Source: Megamerina dolium
Lineage: Eukaryota; Arthropoda; Insecta; Diptera; Megamerinidae
Direction: 5' to 3'
Length of the DNA stretch: 64,000 bases
Assembly (NCBI GenBank): GCA_963854835.1
Contig: OY978529.1
Span: 45,330,821-45,394,820 of the forward strand
Numbering within the stretch: the stretch's first letter is position 1; each line of letters opens with the position of its first letter. A program made the translations under genes and the position numbers. This document shows, one piece after another, positions 38,480 through 51,889 of this stretch. The notes under the pieces were generated by a model. It saw only the letters and a list, made by a program, of their open reading frames with translations. It was not told where the DNA came from and searched no databases.

Positions 38480-39055
38480 GATTAATGGAATATCTTCCAT
38501 TAGTTCTAAGGCAATGAGGTTCTGCGGCTGATTTAATCGACCCTGAGCCTGCTTTGCCACTACCCGCTGGAGCCATCAAGACCACGGTTAACACCTGGGC
38601 TAATCTAGTCCATAAGTCGACCTGACAGGCCGATAGAGGCTGCAGATGAACGAAATCCATGTTACCTAATATATCGGGTAAATGGTCGCATTTCCAACTA
38701 TCTCTAGGTAGAGGTGATTGCAGAATGCTAGCCGGCCACTTTCTATGGGCAAAGTACATGGAAAAGGTAGGACTAGGAGGCAGTGCACTTTGCCCAGCCT
38801 GTGAAGAAGAATATGAGTCGGCGGACCACTTTTTCGCCCTTTCGCTCGAATCAGGTTTGAGATCTTTGGCACTGACGTGCTGAGAGCCGAAACTCTTGGG
38901 TCTTTAGCACCACAGGATCTACTCCGATTTCTTCGGACAACGGGTAGATTTAAAATACAATAAAATGGAACTTCGAGCGCAGTACAATGGACCAATAAAT
39001 GTCTGAGAGCTGCACTTAATTTCTTATTGTTCAAAAAAAAAAAAAAAAAAAAAAA
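38480..39055 (+). pseudogene. 3' end of a poly(A) LINE
   Basis: Plus strand. VNTWANLVHKS is followed by TKSMLPNISGKWSHFQLSLG, RGDCRMLAGHFLWAKYMEK and LCPACEEEYESADHFF, then in another frame RFEIFGTDVLRAETLGSLAP, QDLLRFLRTTGRFK. This is the end of a non-LTR ORF2: the GHF-x-x-x-x-x-x-x-K stretch followed by a Cys/His knuckle (CPAC at 38791-38802, His in ADHF). A poly(A) tail at 39033-39055 follows the last coding block by under 100 bp. A frameshift after the knuckle and earlier stops inactivate it. The reverse transcriptase is absent (5' truncation). Confidence 0.83.
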
Positions 39056-39272
39056 CAAACAAAAAAATAGTTTAGTTCATTGTTTTCCTACTCTTTTGCC
39101 TTTGGTAGGAATGCTGTTTGTCAGCCTGACTGTTACTTTATATTTCCATTCATGTAGTATTTATTAACTTTCAGTTTAGATCCGTAGTGCTCTGTTCACA
39201 GCAAGAGAGTGTTGAATCACACTGATATTTTTCGGAAGCGGGATAGAAGACCACCCTAAGAGTGAGAAAACC

Positions 39273-39273
39273 C

Positions 39274-39317
<44 letters not shown>
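39273..39317. repeat. (CAA)n microsatellite
   Basis: About 15 CAA units. The text before it (39180-39270) is GC-balanced, so it could be the simple-repeat tail of another LINE 3' end, but no coding part is recognised. Confidence 0.92.
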
Positions 39318-39329
39318 AAGCATTTAGCT

Positions 39330-39960
39330 TTCGAGCACCGTACCGCTCAAACCGTAGTACCGAAGTCAAACTTCTACCTTATTCATTTATAGTGCCGAGA
39401 GCACCTTGATAATGATTTTTGCTATCAGGACCCCGGCTGAACATAGTTGTCTAAATGCAGACCCCGTCTTCTCAACCACCTGGGAGCTCGTGCTGCACCG
39501 ACTAGTTCCTGTTCTACTCAATGGCTGATTGCAGTACATTAATACCAGAGCAAATCATCTCAGTATCTTGAGGCTTCGGTTCACAGTGACAAGAAGAGTT
39601 GCCACAAGGTCTATTCAGATCACCACCATAACTCAACATGGAGCTGCAAATAGTTGACACATCGCACCATGAGGTGGTCATATCGTCAGAAGAGGTTTGT
39701 CACAAAAATTGTGGCGACCTTTAAACGACAGAGGTCGTCACACAGACCTAGAAAGGCATCTAAAGGCCAACATTGCAAACTTTCCTCTTAGAAACTCTCT
39801 TAATGAGGTTCTATTGAAACACATTTTCGATGGTGATGTCCTCGCAGCGGCTACCAGAGGAAGTTGAATTGAAGTGGAAGTACAATTGAAGGCTCCATCA
39901 TATAACAAGCGCAACAACACACTACATGATGATCAGAGAGTTTAATTGCAATAAGTTCAA
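39330..39960. other. GC-balanced region of unknown origin
   Basis: Base composition is clearly less AT-rich than the surroundings, which in this window marks transposon-derived DNA. Translations on both strands are full of stops and I could not place any motif. Confidence 0.45.
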
Positions 39961-40652
39961 CAAGGATTACGTTAACGTTGCCAGGTTGAGGCAGTTAGCC
40001 ACGTTACCTTCTGAAATCTTCGTTACCTTCTGAGATTATTGATTATCAAATATTTTCTTTTTCACTTTGACTCGATTTGCATTCAATATAAGTATGCGTA
40101 TATACATATATCGAACGCTTAAAGATATTAAAGGCTCATACCCAAAAAAAATTTGTAATTCTGTTTAGGAGAAGTGTAGTTTTAATACATAAAATGCTAC
40201 ACATATGAGATTTCAAGGGAATATTCGCATCAAAGGAAATGTTTCATTATTGATAAATAAACCGAGGAAACAAAAAAAAAAAAAACCAATGACATATATC
40301 GAATCCAAATGTATTACGTGAATGTTTGAATATAGGTGTACGTATGCGATATATGCAAACTCGAAGATAATTTTTATAAAATAACATCAATTGTCAATTG
40401 TGATAAGAAGAAAATAAAATAAACAACCGTCGATTTACATGAAACGATCGTGTACGTACAAGTGTGTGTGTGTGTGTGTAGAGATATTGAATGTGTAAGG
40501 ATAAATTGCTACAACGAGCGCCTTTGCCATAACAAATCGTCAACATGCATCACTTCAGCCCCTCAGTATGCTCTAACTATAGGCATACATTTATACATAC
40601 AAGTATATGATAGTATGTATTGTATCGACGTGCAGAAGCCATTGTATTGAGT

Positions 40653-40686
40653 AACACACACAAACACACACACACACACACACACA
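40653..40686. repeat. (CA)n microsatellite
   Basis: About 17 units, with one CAAACA interruption. Confidence 0.92.
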
Positions 40687-41661
40687 GTTACCATCATATA
40701 CTCTGTCATTCAAATACTATGCACGCATTCTAAGCTGTTATAGCATGGTAGACACACACACATACACACACATATTCATACATATGATATACATATAGAA
40801 TAATGGTGGTGCGTCATCGTCGTTTGCGTTGACTTCGAGTGGATTTACTTGAACAAAATTGCCAGGATTAAGGATAAATGGGTGTTTTATTGTATTGCCT
40901 GCTTTGTTTTATGTTGTTTCAGTTTTATTTGATCGTTTTATTGGGATTTGCATGTCATGTGCCATTAGTAAGTAGTAGCTCCAGTAGTATGTAGTATCTG
41001 TCTGCGTATGTACGATGTGATGCTACTGCTACGATGCTACTATACCAGAAATTGGGTGATTTTGATGCGTGTGTTCATTATGTATATGATGCATATATGT
41101 GTATAGTGTAAATGAATACGTTTGTTGATGGTTTGCTGTTACTGGTGTAGTGTATACATTTTATATAACGCGTATTTGCCATATTTTTTACACGCACACG
41201 TAACATATGCCCATTTTTCACTTAATTTGAATTTAATATTACTCATACGCATTGTTTTACAATTCCCTCTAAACATTTTCAACAACAAATTGTCTTTAGC
41301 AACTTCATATTTCTTTCGTATTTCGACTATTATTTACATAATAATAATAACTAAGGAGGAAGATGAATGTGTATACTGCATAGATTCAAATTTTCTTTAA
41401 TAGACCATCTAAAGTATGCTTTATTCATATTGCAATGTATGAGTATCTACATACTATTCTAAAGCATACTTATACATACACAGTACAGCATCGGTAGTAG
41501 GTAACAAACTACCCATATAATATATGTATTTATACTCTCACTCTCCATCACAGTTTTCTTACATTGCTCCAAAAAACTTTGTTAAATATGATTTTCAAGT
41601 AAATGTACATACAATGGCTTTAGTTTTCGACAATGACACTACCCGTTTCGTCCCTATATTC

Positions 41662-41683
41662 GCTCTCTCTCTCTCTCTCTCTC
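41662..41683. repeat. (CT)n microsatellite
   Basis: About 11 CT units. Confidence 0.9.
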
Positions 41684-43068
41684 ATATTGTTCTCTCTATC
41701 TTCTTTATGCATATATTCTCATGCACATTTGTACATATGCATGTGCATATCAAATGCACACTCATATACATAGTACAATTCATTATCTGTATTCATACAT
41801 AACATAGATATATATATATAAAGTAAAGGACCTTTCATTAGCAGCTTAATTTATGAAGCACTTACGCATCGTATAGAATTTTATAGCAGCCATTTAACTC
41901 CCAATATCAGAACTTTTATATACATGCACTATAATACAATATAGATCATATTACATAGGAAGAGGTACGGTACATAAGAGTTACATATAAGAAGAAGGCC
42001 AACTCTTATGGAAATATATATAAGTAGTAGTATTTTCAGTTTATATATTATTGTGGACAAATTCAGGTAGGTAAAAGTTATACTCTTAGAGTGCAAAAAC
42101 GAAAGGAAACACCTATATAAAAAGGAGCAACAAATAATAGCAGCAGAGGTTAGTAAATATATGAATGCCTAGATATATGTATGTACACACGTACGCAAGT
42201 ATATTTATCTTTTTTCAGTGTATAATGTGTATGCTTTTAATAGATTTTTTGCATAAGCTTTGAACCTTGAAATAATTACACGCTACAATGCTATCGTTCG
42301 TTACTTGTATGTATATTCGAATAATTATATATACCATATACATATATGTATGTATACATGTTTACATGCACATTAAGGTACCTTATGCCGTATGCGATTA
42401 GCAAAGTATTTAAGATCTTCAAAAATTTTTTTAACAGTTCTGGTCACAAGCGGATGCTGCCGATAAATTTGAATTATAAAATAAGATAGGGTTCATTTTG
42501 ATAAAAAAAATTATTGCATATTTTCAAATGAAACACCTTAACATGAATGCATAAATGCATGGTTTTTTTTTTGTTTATATATAGGCGTGGATATTCAACT
42601 ATTGAATACGTATTTTTACGTGCATTTAATTAAACAAAATAAATTTATAATTGTAGTTAAAGCTAGTAAACTCGCAGTATGAAGAGTTTAATATCACTAT
42701 GTGAAGCACCAAAAGAAGAGCAGCGGTCGAATCTGGATAGATATTTGCTTTGCGTTGAATAAAATTGTAATCTTTGGGTTGTTCGGTTTGATGGCAGCAA
42801 AAATATTCGACATTTTGTTCTGTATTATTCAGACAAATGCTGTGGGGTCAATATCGAAAATTGTACTATAAATTGGTTTTTTTGTTATATATTTTACGTG
42901 ACAGAGCAAAAATTTCGAGACACGTAAAGGCTGGATCTTTGGAATTCGGAGAAATTTTGCGATATAAGTAAGTATAGTAAACTTAGGTACACGCTCGGTG
43001 TATAGGAATGATTTTTTGAATACTGAATGGGTGCTGCACCTGGATATAACTAAATCCATGGACATATA

Positions 43069-43504
43069 CAAGGTGTACAAGCTGTTTGCTCGTAGATGGC
43101 GTTAGTGAGCATATTGAGCTATTATCGACATTATGATACATTAATTAGTAAACATCATCAGTGATTTCAAACAACAACATACATTGTTCCTCGTATAAGC
43201 ATATGCGGGAAGCTCTAATTTTTTGCTTCAATTTGAAGAAATCTGCTGCTGAGCCGCATCGAATGCTGGAGGAGGCCTATGGTGACAGTGCGCTATCGGA
43301 AACCACTTGAAGAGACTGGTTTCGTCAGTTCAAAGAAGGCCACTTTGACTTGATTCAAAAGGATGAGGACGACAATCAATCCCAAAAAATGCTTGCCGAA
43401 CAGTTAGGTGTTACTCAACAAACCATTTCCATACGTTTACGAGCCATGGGGTTTTCTTTTTTTTTTTTTACCGAAAAGCAGTGGATTTAAGCATGTACAC
43501 CTGG
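43069..43504 (+). mobile_element. Short internally deleted mariner (436 bp)
   Basis: CAAGGTGTACAAGC at the left end and the reverse complement of the right end (CCAGGTGTACATGC) match at 12 of 14 positions. Both ends abut TA (43067-43068 and 43505-43506). Inside is only the N-terminal DNA-binding part of a mariner transposase; the catalytic domain is gone and replaced by a poly(T) run. This has the form of a MITE made by deletion from a full mariner. Confidence 0.8.
43203..43457 (+). pseudogene. mariner transposase N-terminal domain
   Basis: Starts MREALIFCFNLKKSAAE and continues HRMLEEAYGDSALSETT*RDWFRQFKEGHFDL, then MLAEQLGVTQQTISIRLRAMGF. These are the two helix-turn-helix regions of a mariner transposase. 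The linker between DL and the second helix-turn-helix is shortened. A TGA replaces the Cys codon expected between SETT and RDWF. No catalytic aspartate remains. Confidence 0.88.
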
Positions 43505-43509
43505 TAACT

Positions 43510-46355
43510 TTGTAACTAAGTATTTTTTCTACTATTACATACTTAAAGCTTGCTTAGTCTTTTTCGCTTTCAATTGTATTCCACAAATGGAATGCTGCTT
43601 AGATTGATTTGATATACATATATCCGGACAGCGTTTTTCCACTAAATTGAGATTAATTGAAATTTAATATAGATGGAAAATATATGTTAACGAAAGGAAT
43701 AAATATGAAAGAAATCATCTTTCATTGAAACCAGTTACCTGCTAAAAAGGTAGATAAAAAAAAAATATATCATAATATAATATAAATATAGTATGTAGTC
43801 CACATGATGTTCAACTGTGTGATGTATGTGATGTTCAATATGTATTCTACATTTATGAATGATGTCGGTCAAAAGGACGATAGTAACGAATTTCAAGATA
43901 TAAAAATTGTCATTTTGTATATAATTCTTTTTTTTTTTTTAACAAAAAGGGTTGCCTGTATATTATATTATTATTGTACATTATTCCATATAATCTCAAT
44001 ATGCCTCAATATACTTAGCCCAATGTTTATGGGAGATTTCAGCAATTGTTTAAAGTTTGGAAACAGATGATAGTCTTTGGAAGCCAAATTTTGTGAACGA
44101 AGTCTTTCTTAATGAATTTTTCCAAAACCATCGATCCAAATGGCTTTACTAATATTATAAGTCGATTGTGTTACCTTTCTGAAGATATTCAGAACAATAG
44201 TTTTTTCTTTGTTATCTCAAAAAAAAAAAAAAAAAAAAAAAAACAATGTTGCCATAACTTTTCTGCTGTCTTCGGTAAATAATATTTTTTAAATTTTCCA
44301 TCGTAAAAACAATTACAATTAGAAACAGCTTGTAAACAATAAATGATTTAAAGTGTTAAATAAATAAATATTTCTTTAACCAGTACAATATTTTTTACTA
44401 GTATAATTTTATTTATCAATACAATTTTTTTACCAATATCAACACATGGTTTGTGTTAGGCTCAATATTTCTCAGACGGCCTGCGTTTTATTACATTATC
44501 TTGGACGCATATATGTACATATTCTGCAATGATAAATATATGTATGTGTGCAATAAATCAAAATTAATCGAATCGAATCGATTACTTATCATCAGCACAT
44601 TTGAAGCACTTCTGTTTGCAATTTTCTAGATTTTCTCCATTTCCTTCTCTACACTAATATTAGCATAAGTAGTACGTATGTATATGGTATGTACTTTGTA
44701 TGCATCATATTGAATGATGATTAATCGGGCTGTCAATCAGTACTCACTTAGCCGTTAATAAATGTCATTATACATACACAATACAAGCAGAAGCCATACT
44801 ATGACCTAAGTATATATACATATGTATATATGCATACACTAGATACATACAAAATTTGTATACACATATAATATGATGTGATACATAGTAAAGCAACTAG
44901 TTCGATGATTGTTGGTTCGTTCGTTTTTTATGTTGATAAAAAAATAAATTTTGTGCTCAAGTGGTTCGGGCTATGTGATGTGATAAGCGATAAGACAAGA
45001 CACATTATGTGACACTTGTACGTATAAGTAATATTATATGCTAAATAAGTATATATATATGTTACATATATTTATGTATCCGAAGAATATTTTTAACTTG
45101 AAAAAGAGTTTCACATATAATCTTTCTTTTTATTGTGCAGCATTGTAACATGCAATGGACGACCAACAAATGTAATATCACAACAACAATGCTGTTAACA
45201 CAGCATTGATTTGAATAAGTACTGTAGTGCTGCACGAACATATTTGGTGTGATAGATACACATAAATAAAATTTGTCATCTTTGATGAGGGGGGGATTTT
45301 TCAGTGCCACTGGGGGATTTCTCACTAACCTTTGTGAATTTTTCCTATTGTCGTAAAAATTTACTTCGTTCATTCCAAGACACACATTGTGATGTTCCAA
45401 ATAAAATTTCACTAATTGCATTACATTTTCTCAGCCTCTGGACCGATGAAGTATTATAGTAATTTTATAAAAATAGATTTGGTTCGATTAAATCGGCTAT
45501 TGAATTATATACAAGAGTTTCAAATAATCGGAAAACATCTTTAACTTCTTTATTCATTTGTTTCAGAGCATACAGATGTTGGTATTAAAACGTATAAGAA
45601 TGTTATAGACTATGCCTAAGATCATCCTCGCGCAGCAGTTTGTTGCGTAAGTAATTTTACTCGTATTTATTAAAAACCACTTTGCCAATTCACATTAATA
45701 ATGATGGATATGACGACGATGATGTTGTAAATGAAAAAATTAAAATGTTGTAAATTAAAATGAAAGATTTGCATTTGCATGAAAACACACTATCAATGCA
45801 TTCTGTTTTCGCTCAATTCATTAAAGTGAATTTATACAGTGGACGGAATTCACATAAAATCAAAATATATTTATATGACGAACTTATTTAAAAGAAATAA
45901 CGTAACTTTAAAATTTTTAGAAACCGATGAGGTGGTACACAGTAGTTTGGGTCGCTTTTCTACAAAAAAAAAAAAAAAACTAGGGGTGAAACCTCCTCCA
46001 ATTACATTATAAAAGAAATTTATTTTCAAATCTAGATAAATTGTCTTCATCGTAAATATTTTTGTTATGGTTGTGGTCTCTATTTTCGCCTCCAAACTAT
46101 TTGCGAAACATAACAAGTATAATCACCAGTTTTTTTGTTATGACCTTGGTGTCAAACTTATGGTATGTGATTTGTGAGTACTGTCATCGTGGCTTAATGG
46201 GATGGATTTGGTCTCAGAAATTATTGTAAAGATGAGCAATATTTTGTCTGTTTGAGTTTATGGCAATTTCCAACACTGTATATGCGTGGTCGAGCTAAAT
46301 GTGATACATTAAGTTGTTGCAATCATAAAAACTCATTCCTACGATGAATGTATGA
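43510..46355. other. AT-rich DNA, no gene seen
   Basis: Has a 25-bp poly(A) tract at 44219-44243 and poly(T) runs. A 119-codon minus-strand frame at 45062-45421 lacks any domain. Confidence 0.55.
44219..44243. repeat. poly(A) tract
   Basis: An uninterrupted A run that ends ...CAATG. No LINE coding sequence was recognised upstream, so it is not assigned as a retrotransposon tail. Confidence 0.85.
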
Positions 46356-46357
46356 TA

Positions 46358-46721
46358 AAAATAAAATAAATATGTGGCACTTAAAGCCCCAAAGGGCTCA
46401 TTGGTCGAGCTTCTCTTCCATTACTGTTGTGCGTCTTAAATTATGGACAGTATTAGAATGGACCTACTTATTTTAGCCGGTTCCGAACGGCAGAACACTT
46501 GTGACATCACTTTTTCTGAGCTTTGTCACAGAGTTCTTTTTAGAAGCTTTTTCATGGCAAGTTGTTACTGTCGGTAGAATTGCCAATTGCTTGCCGACAG
46601 GTGGGTACTGTTCGAACGAAAAATCTTTTCGATATTAAATTTGTTATGCATCAGCCGGGTATTGAACCATGACCTACAGATCAGAAGGCGAACACACTAA
46701 CCACTGAGCTACGGCACCCAC
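46358..46721 (-). mobile_element. tRNA-like SINE, full copy
   Basis: Reverse orientation, very close in sequence to 16970-17338 over the whole length, including the CACATATTTATT 3' end and the GTGGGTGCCGTAGCTCAG head. GTATGATA flanks both sides (46350-46357 and 46722-46729), an 8-bp target duplication. Confidence 0.88.
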
Positions 46722-46729
46722 GTATGATA

Positions 46730-49700
46730 TTTGCGAATAAACAATAGGGAAGGATGCATTTCTGCCAATGATATTTTGTAGTGTTCGATGGTCATTCTTA
46801 GTGACATGTAAGAGTAGTGATAACAAAAATGGAATATAAACAATTGAAATGAAATCAAGCCATACGTTCACATACATTATTCAAGCATACACTATAGTCG
46901 TATGTTATGAGATGATCCCTTAACAATAAAGTCGTAAAACAATAAAAAAATATTATATTATATTACTATGTAGGGTAAATGTGGTGTCATCGGTTGAAAA
47001 GTATGCCTATATCCTACATAAAATTCAGTTTTGGAATGTAAATATGTTAAATACTTTGATTGAATAAAGAAAAGGCTCAAACTCAAGATATGAGGCAAAT
47101 GTTACCAAGAAACAAAGAAAAGTCTGATAAAATATATTGTGTCTATAATTAATATTATATCATTAATATTAATTGTACATAATATTCATATTAATTCTAT
47201 ATAATATTAATTCTATATTCATTCAAAGATGAAAATTCCCTAAGATGTCCCATAACCCTACGTTTATTCTACGTACATTTAATATTTGTGATACGCTTCA
47301 TGCGCATGTGGCATGCAATGCCGTTGCCCATGTGTGTTGATAGTACACTTTTTCGTGGATAATGGTAATTTCTTTGCTGATTTTTTTTTTTCATTTTCGG
47401 TTCTTTTATTTTTCTCTATATGGTTACTTAAACATCTTCCATTTCATGTGATTTATATGTACTCATATGAATTGTATATTATTGATTGCACGCTATTGGT
47501 AACAACAGGTGAATTGAATTATGAATAATAGCCATCATATCGTACACACGTAAGTATATATCTATATGCTTTCATGTATGTAAATGATATAAATGTATTG
47601 GTACATAAAATGGAATTAATTTAATTACATCATATTTATTATAAGCAGACAGTAAATAAATAAACAAATAAAATAGTTTTGTGTGTTTTCCCCAAGAAAT
47701 AAGTATTTTTATGCAATGTATCAATTTAATTCGTATTTCGTATTAAATTGAATAGACACAAATATATTTATTTCATCGAAATATGGGAGTATGTATTTTT
47801 TTTTAAATTAATGCAAAATAATATTTCAAACAGGAGTCATTATGAATATATTTTTCACATAATCAATGACCAATGAAGAGCAAAGTAATTGATTAAACTC
47901 TATTGCCAACATATAGCTAGTTCTTCTACATGACAGTGATTCTAATTTAGCTGTGGATCTCCTTACGGCAACCACCAGTTATTCGCTAGATTTTGGATAA
48001 AGTAAGCACTTAAAAGTTCCTCAATTTGATGTTAGGTGGACTAAACAGCAAAATAATAGCCTTCAACATTAAAAAAGACTGATACTTAAAGACTGATTCA
48101 AACTTAAATCATTCCATTGTTGCATATTTTTAAATTGAATATATTTCTCAATCTTTATATATGCGTGGTACGAGTATTTTATGCGAATATAAAATATGTA
48201 TATTTTGTATATTTCCTCCTCGTATTTTATTTCAATTACAATTCTAAGCTAGTGAAGGATTTGTGATAACCACAAGCTTACAACATTTTTTAAGTAACTC
48301 TCACAAGCTCGAAGGCATTTCAGAAAATATCCAAAAAAACACTCAAGCTTATATGTATTTACGTCATGGCAATGTGTGGGCTTTATTTCACAAATAGAGA
48401 TGTTCGGAAGAGTTTGGAGAGTGGAGAATGGATATATGGAGGCATCCACCCAAATACGAGTAACGAACTAACAAACCAACAATGTCAACAACGAATGCCA
48501 CCAAACAACAACAACAACAACAACAACAAATTTTGGTATTTCTTTTTGTTGTACCATAACTTGCGGCTATTTTTTCAATTTTCATTACGCTTCCGTTTAT
48601 TCAACGAGGGTGCTATTCTGTACACATTTACTAAAGTTGCTATACTACAATCGGCATGTAGTACTATATATAGGAGTACTTATGCACCCATCGAACGACA
48701 CGCATGCAGACACATGACCCTATATACTTTCTTTACCGACAACAATGCTCTATGGTTGATATTGTCGTTATTGTTGGCATTCCCCTGTTGTTGTTATTGT
48801 TGCACTGACCTTGTTTGCTATTTGTTACATTTCTCATCTACCTATCATGTACTTAGTTACTCGCTTGGCTGCCAGTATTGCTGCTGACTACTGCTGTTGT
48901 TCTTACTTGAAAATGTGTGAAATACGAACGAACGAACGACTTCCTTTGCCGCTTGCTGATGCAACAGCAACTAGGACAGGACATAACATACAATAACATC
49001 TGTCGTTTTATTATGACTACGAAGTGCAATTTGTTGCTGTTATTGATGTTGTTGCTTGGTTATGCTAGTGGTGCTGTTGTCAGCCATAGTCAGCCGCTGA
49101 GATTCCGACACGTTAACAATGACATACGACGATGATAGTAACAACATAGCTTTTTCTTTTTACGACTACACGTTTAAGGTAAAAATATATATGCAATGAA
49201 GATACAAATGAACGAAAGCAAAAAAGAAAAGAAAGAATGTTGCAAACAAGTTGGTGTTGATAAATAATATGACCTATTCTTGCACCAAGTTGAATATGCA
49301 TTGCTGGCTAGCTCTGGTTGGTATATATGATTGCCTGCGACGATAGTACAAGCGATACATATGAACGGTACATGTGTCTACTACAAACATATTTTAATTA
49401 AAATATTGAACGAAGCATTCACATAGCAACACAACAAAAGTGGCAGAACAAATGGATTTGTGTAAATTCAGTGAAATTATCTTTCTTCTTGAAATCAAGT
49501 TTCAAGGTTTTCCTTCATATTATTTTGCGAATATGTATCCGGTCGGCTGTTTTGTAATGCCCAAGAACACGCTGCTGAATAAGCAGAAATAAATTTTCCA
49601 ATACATACATACTCGTATTTTTGCAACAAGATTCCTTATTTTGTTGCTTCATCATCAATTTAAAACACAGGCAGATGGGATAATTTTCAAATCATATGCG

Positions 49701-50475
49701 CCCTTCCTTTCGTCGTTCATTTGATAATAAGTAATTATTCATTTCCTTTTGAGTGCGTTGCTTTCAGAGCAGAGTGTGCATATGAAATATCACTTACTGT
49801 CTGCCTACTTGAAAAACAATTTTCAATTATGCTTAATTTATCTTTCATATTCACAAAAGCAACGCCAGCATCAGTTGAAAGGGGAAAATGAAAAATGAAA
49901 ATGAAAATATATATTCACAAAATTCCAAAAAAAAAAAAAAAATAATAAAGTTTTATATACAAGTATACCGAATCTAATCAGCAAATTGAGAATTTGCAAG
50001 TCTGTAAAGCTATTAGTAGGAGTTGCAGTTGAAGTTGTTTGGCAAAAGTGAAAAATATTCTAAATTCTAAAAATCTCACACATTAAAAGCAATGGCAAAA
50101 AGCACTTCGCGCCATTTTTAATGCAAAAGTTTATTTTATAGAACTCTGAATCTTCAACTAAAGAAAGGCATAAAAAGGAATAATGCAACAAAAAAGTTCA
50201 AACTATAAAATGAAAATAGTAATGGTCAAAGAGTGTTTGTAATGCCAAGCAAGCGTGCTTGCAAAAAAAAAAAAAAAATTATCAACATAACAATCGATGG
50301 TGTTCATGGAATCAAATTAGTTTTCAATACAGTCGAAAAGGAGTGGGCGAATAAATTGCTTAATGAAATGATGTATTTGGTTATTGAATTGAAGTTGAAG
50401 GAGAAATATCGAAAAAACTATTCAAACATATTTTATATTAAAATGAACGTCTACAAAAATAGACTATGTATATGC
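46730..50475. other. AT-rich DNA, no convincing gene
   Basis: The largest open frame is 173 codons (48366-48887, plus), with a run of Asn from a CAA repeat and Phe/Cys-rich text; it has no domain I know and is judged spurious. A short poly(A) lies near 49927-49942. Confidence 0.5.
48504..48530. repeat. (CAA)n microsatellite
   Basis: About nine CAA units. Confidence 0.9.
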
Positions 50476-50478
50476 ACT

Positions 50479-50720
50479 TCACCTCACTGATGCCAAGTAA
50501 CGGTGACCCTGCTGGGCGAGATCGTGTATAAAGTCATTGTCCAGATGAGTCATTCTGCGGCGAATCAGGGCCAGACACTCACACAGGAGGTTAATTATGG
50601 ACTTCAGTTCTTCCCCGTCGCCACAAATTTCGTAGTAATCGGGTGCTGTGCTGTCTAGCCTCTTTGCATAACGCCTTTTCAGGTACTGCCTCGTAATCAT
50701 TTCTAATATTAAAGCATACT
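50479..50720 (-). pseudogene. LINE ORF2 C-terminal knuckle fragment
   Basis: The minus strand reads APDYYEICGDGEELKSIINLLCECLALIRRRMTHL, then DNDFIHDL. This has the shape of the R1-group C-terminal motif C-x-x-C-x(n)-H-x-L-C-x-C followed by xALxRRR. The first Cys appears as Tyr and the His as Asn, so the metal-binding site is lost. The DNA to the right (50720-51185) may be more of the same element but carries no motif I can name. Confidence 0.65.
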
Positions 50721-50932
50721 AAATGGATATCTGTTAAGCGCTAGTAGGTCTTTTGTTCGTCTTATGTTCTGAACTGGTCCGTTTGATCGGGTAGTTGCAC
50801 ATGAGTGTTCTAATTCCCATCTGTTATTGGTTTTCTGTAATTCGTCCTAGATTAAGAGTAGTTCACACGTTACCATTCGAATGCCAATAGTATCCATATC
50901 AGTAAGAATTTTTAAGGTTGTGACCTCCTTTG

Positions 50933-51193
50933 CTATTTAGGTCGTGATTTGTTTTCTGGTATGTCCCTGTACCCTGGCATAGTATATTTAAAATAGGGTG
51001 TTTTCTTTTTGATGACCAATTTTTCAAGAATTGGGAGCCTTATCGTGGCAATGATGCACACAATGTTGCCATCTAAGGCGTCAAAGGTATTTGATTTGTT
51101 CTCATAAATCAAACCAAGTCTGTCCAGGTTACGTTCACCCTTAAATGTAGCACCTGCCCACCCGTCAAACTCAATAATGTAGATGTTCCGCAA
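50933..51193 (-). other. Unidentified 86-codon frame
   Basis: Encodes GWAGATFKGERNLDRLGLIY and further unremarkable residues. It sits between two LINE fragments of opposite orientation and in DNA less AT-rich than average. It may be a piece of a retrotransposon. I do not recognise it. Confidence 0.3.
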
Positions 51194-51690
51194 TGTAACG
51201 AAACTAAACGCCTAGGCATGCGCCTAGATAGCAAACTAACTTGGAGAACACTTATCTTATCAGTTGTCCTAAAACCAGTATGGACAAATGGCGTACAACT
51301 GTGGGGTACTGCGGCAACCTCCAATGTCGAAATTCTCGAAAGATTTCAATCTAAAACCCTACGTATGATTGGAAATGCCCCATATTATGTCACAAACAAC
51401 CAAATCCATTGTGACTTGAAAGCCCCAACCGTTGCTGAAGTAATCAAAAAGCATTCCAAATCACACAATCAAAGACTTCAAACCCATCCTAAGCCACAAT
51501 TACCGGATCTCACTTACAACTCCATCAAATTTTCCCGACTGAAGAGAAAATCAACAACAAGTCTGATTTGCTAATGGGTGAAGAATAATAAATGGCTACA
51601 CCATTGTGTGTAGTCTTTAAGTAATTAAATATTGCTGAATGTTATGAAAATAGATTGCAATATAAAAAATAAAAAAAAAATAAATAAACC
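51190..51690 (+). pseudogene. Jockey-type LINE 3' end with internal deletion
   Basis: The plus-strand frame is TKRLGMRLDSKLTWRTLILS joined to VVLKPVWTNGVQLWGTAATS, then NVEILERFQSKTLRMIGNAP, YYVTNNQIHCDLKAPTVAEV, IKKHSKSHNQRLQTHPKP and RLKRKSTTSLIC. This is the thumb and end of a Jockey-group reverse transcriptase. In family members about 40 residues lie between the LTWRxH block and the LKPVWTYG block, so a deletion is inferred at the LILS-VVLK join. An AT-rich 3' region and an A-rich tail end near 51690. The frame is open for 118 codons. Confidence 0.85.
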
Positions 51691-51889
51691 AATGACCACG
51701 TAACCGTAGCGAAAATAATCTGGAGACGTTAAATCGACTGCTCACGGTGACTAGTCGACTAACCAATTTCGAGAAATAACTCGTTCATCAAATGTCTCCT
51801 TTAATAAGTGGCTTGTTTGACATTCTATATGACATGTGGCATCGCTCTAAGGGACGCACGTTCTGTAGACACGTTTTGAGGCACACATT

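Larger units (their letters stand above)
39961..43065. other. AT-rich DNA with CA/CT repeats, no gene seen
   Basis: Simple repeats at 40653-40686 and 41662-41683 plus many CATATGTATG-type runs. The two 92-codon frames (41122-41400, 41524-41802) are hydrophobic, AT-driven translations without homology I can see. Confidence 0.55.

Noticed and set aside
39273..39317. CRISPR-like or regulatory array
   Set aside because: It is a plain CAA microsatellite without spacers, in eukaryotic DNA.
48366..48887. 173-codon open frame on the plus strand
   Set aside because: It holds an Asn run from a CAA repeat and Phe/Cys-rich, T-driven text, with no domain or signal I can defend and no flanking gene structure.
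50933..51193. Small host gene on the minus strand
   Set aside because: No homology recognised and it lies between two LINE fragments, so it is listed only as unidentified.
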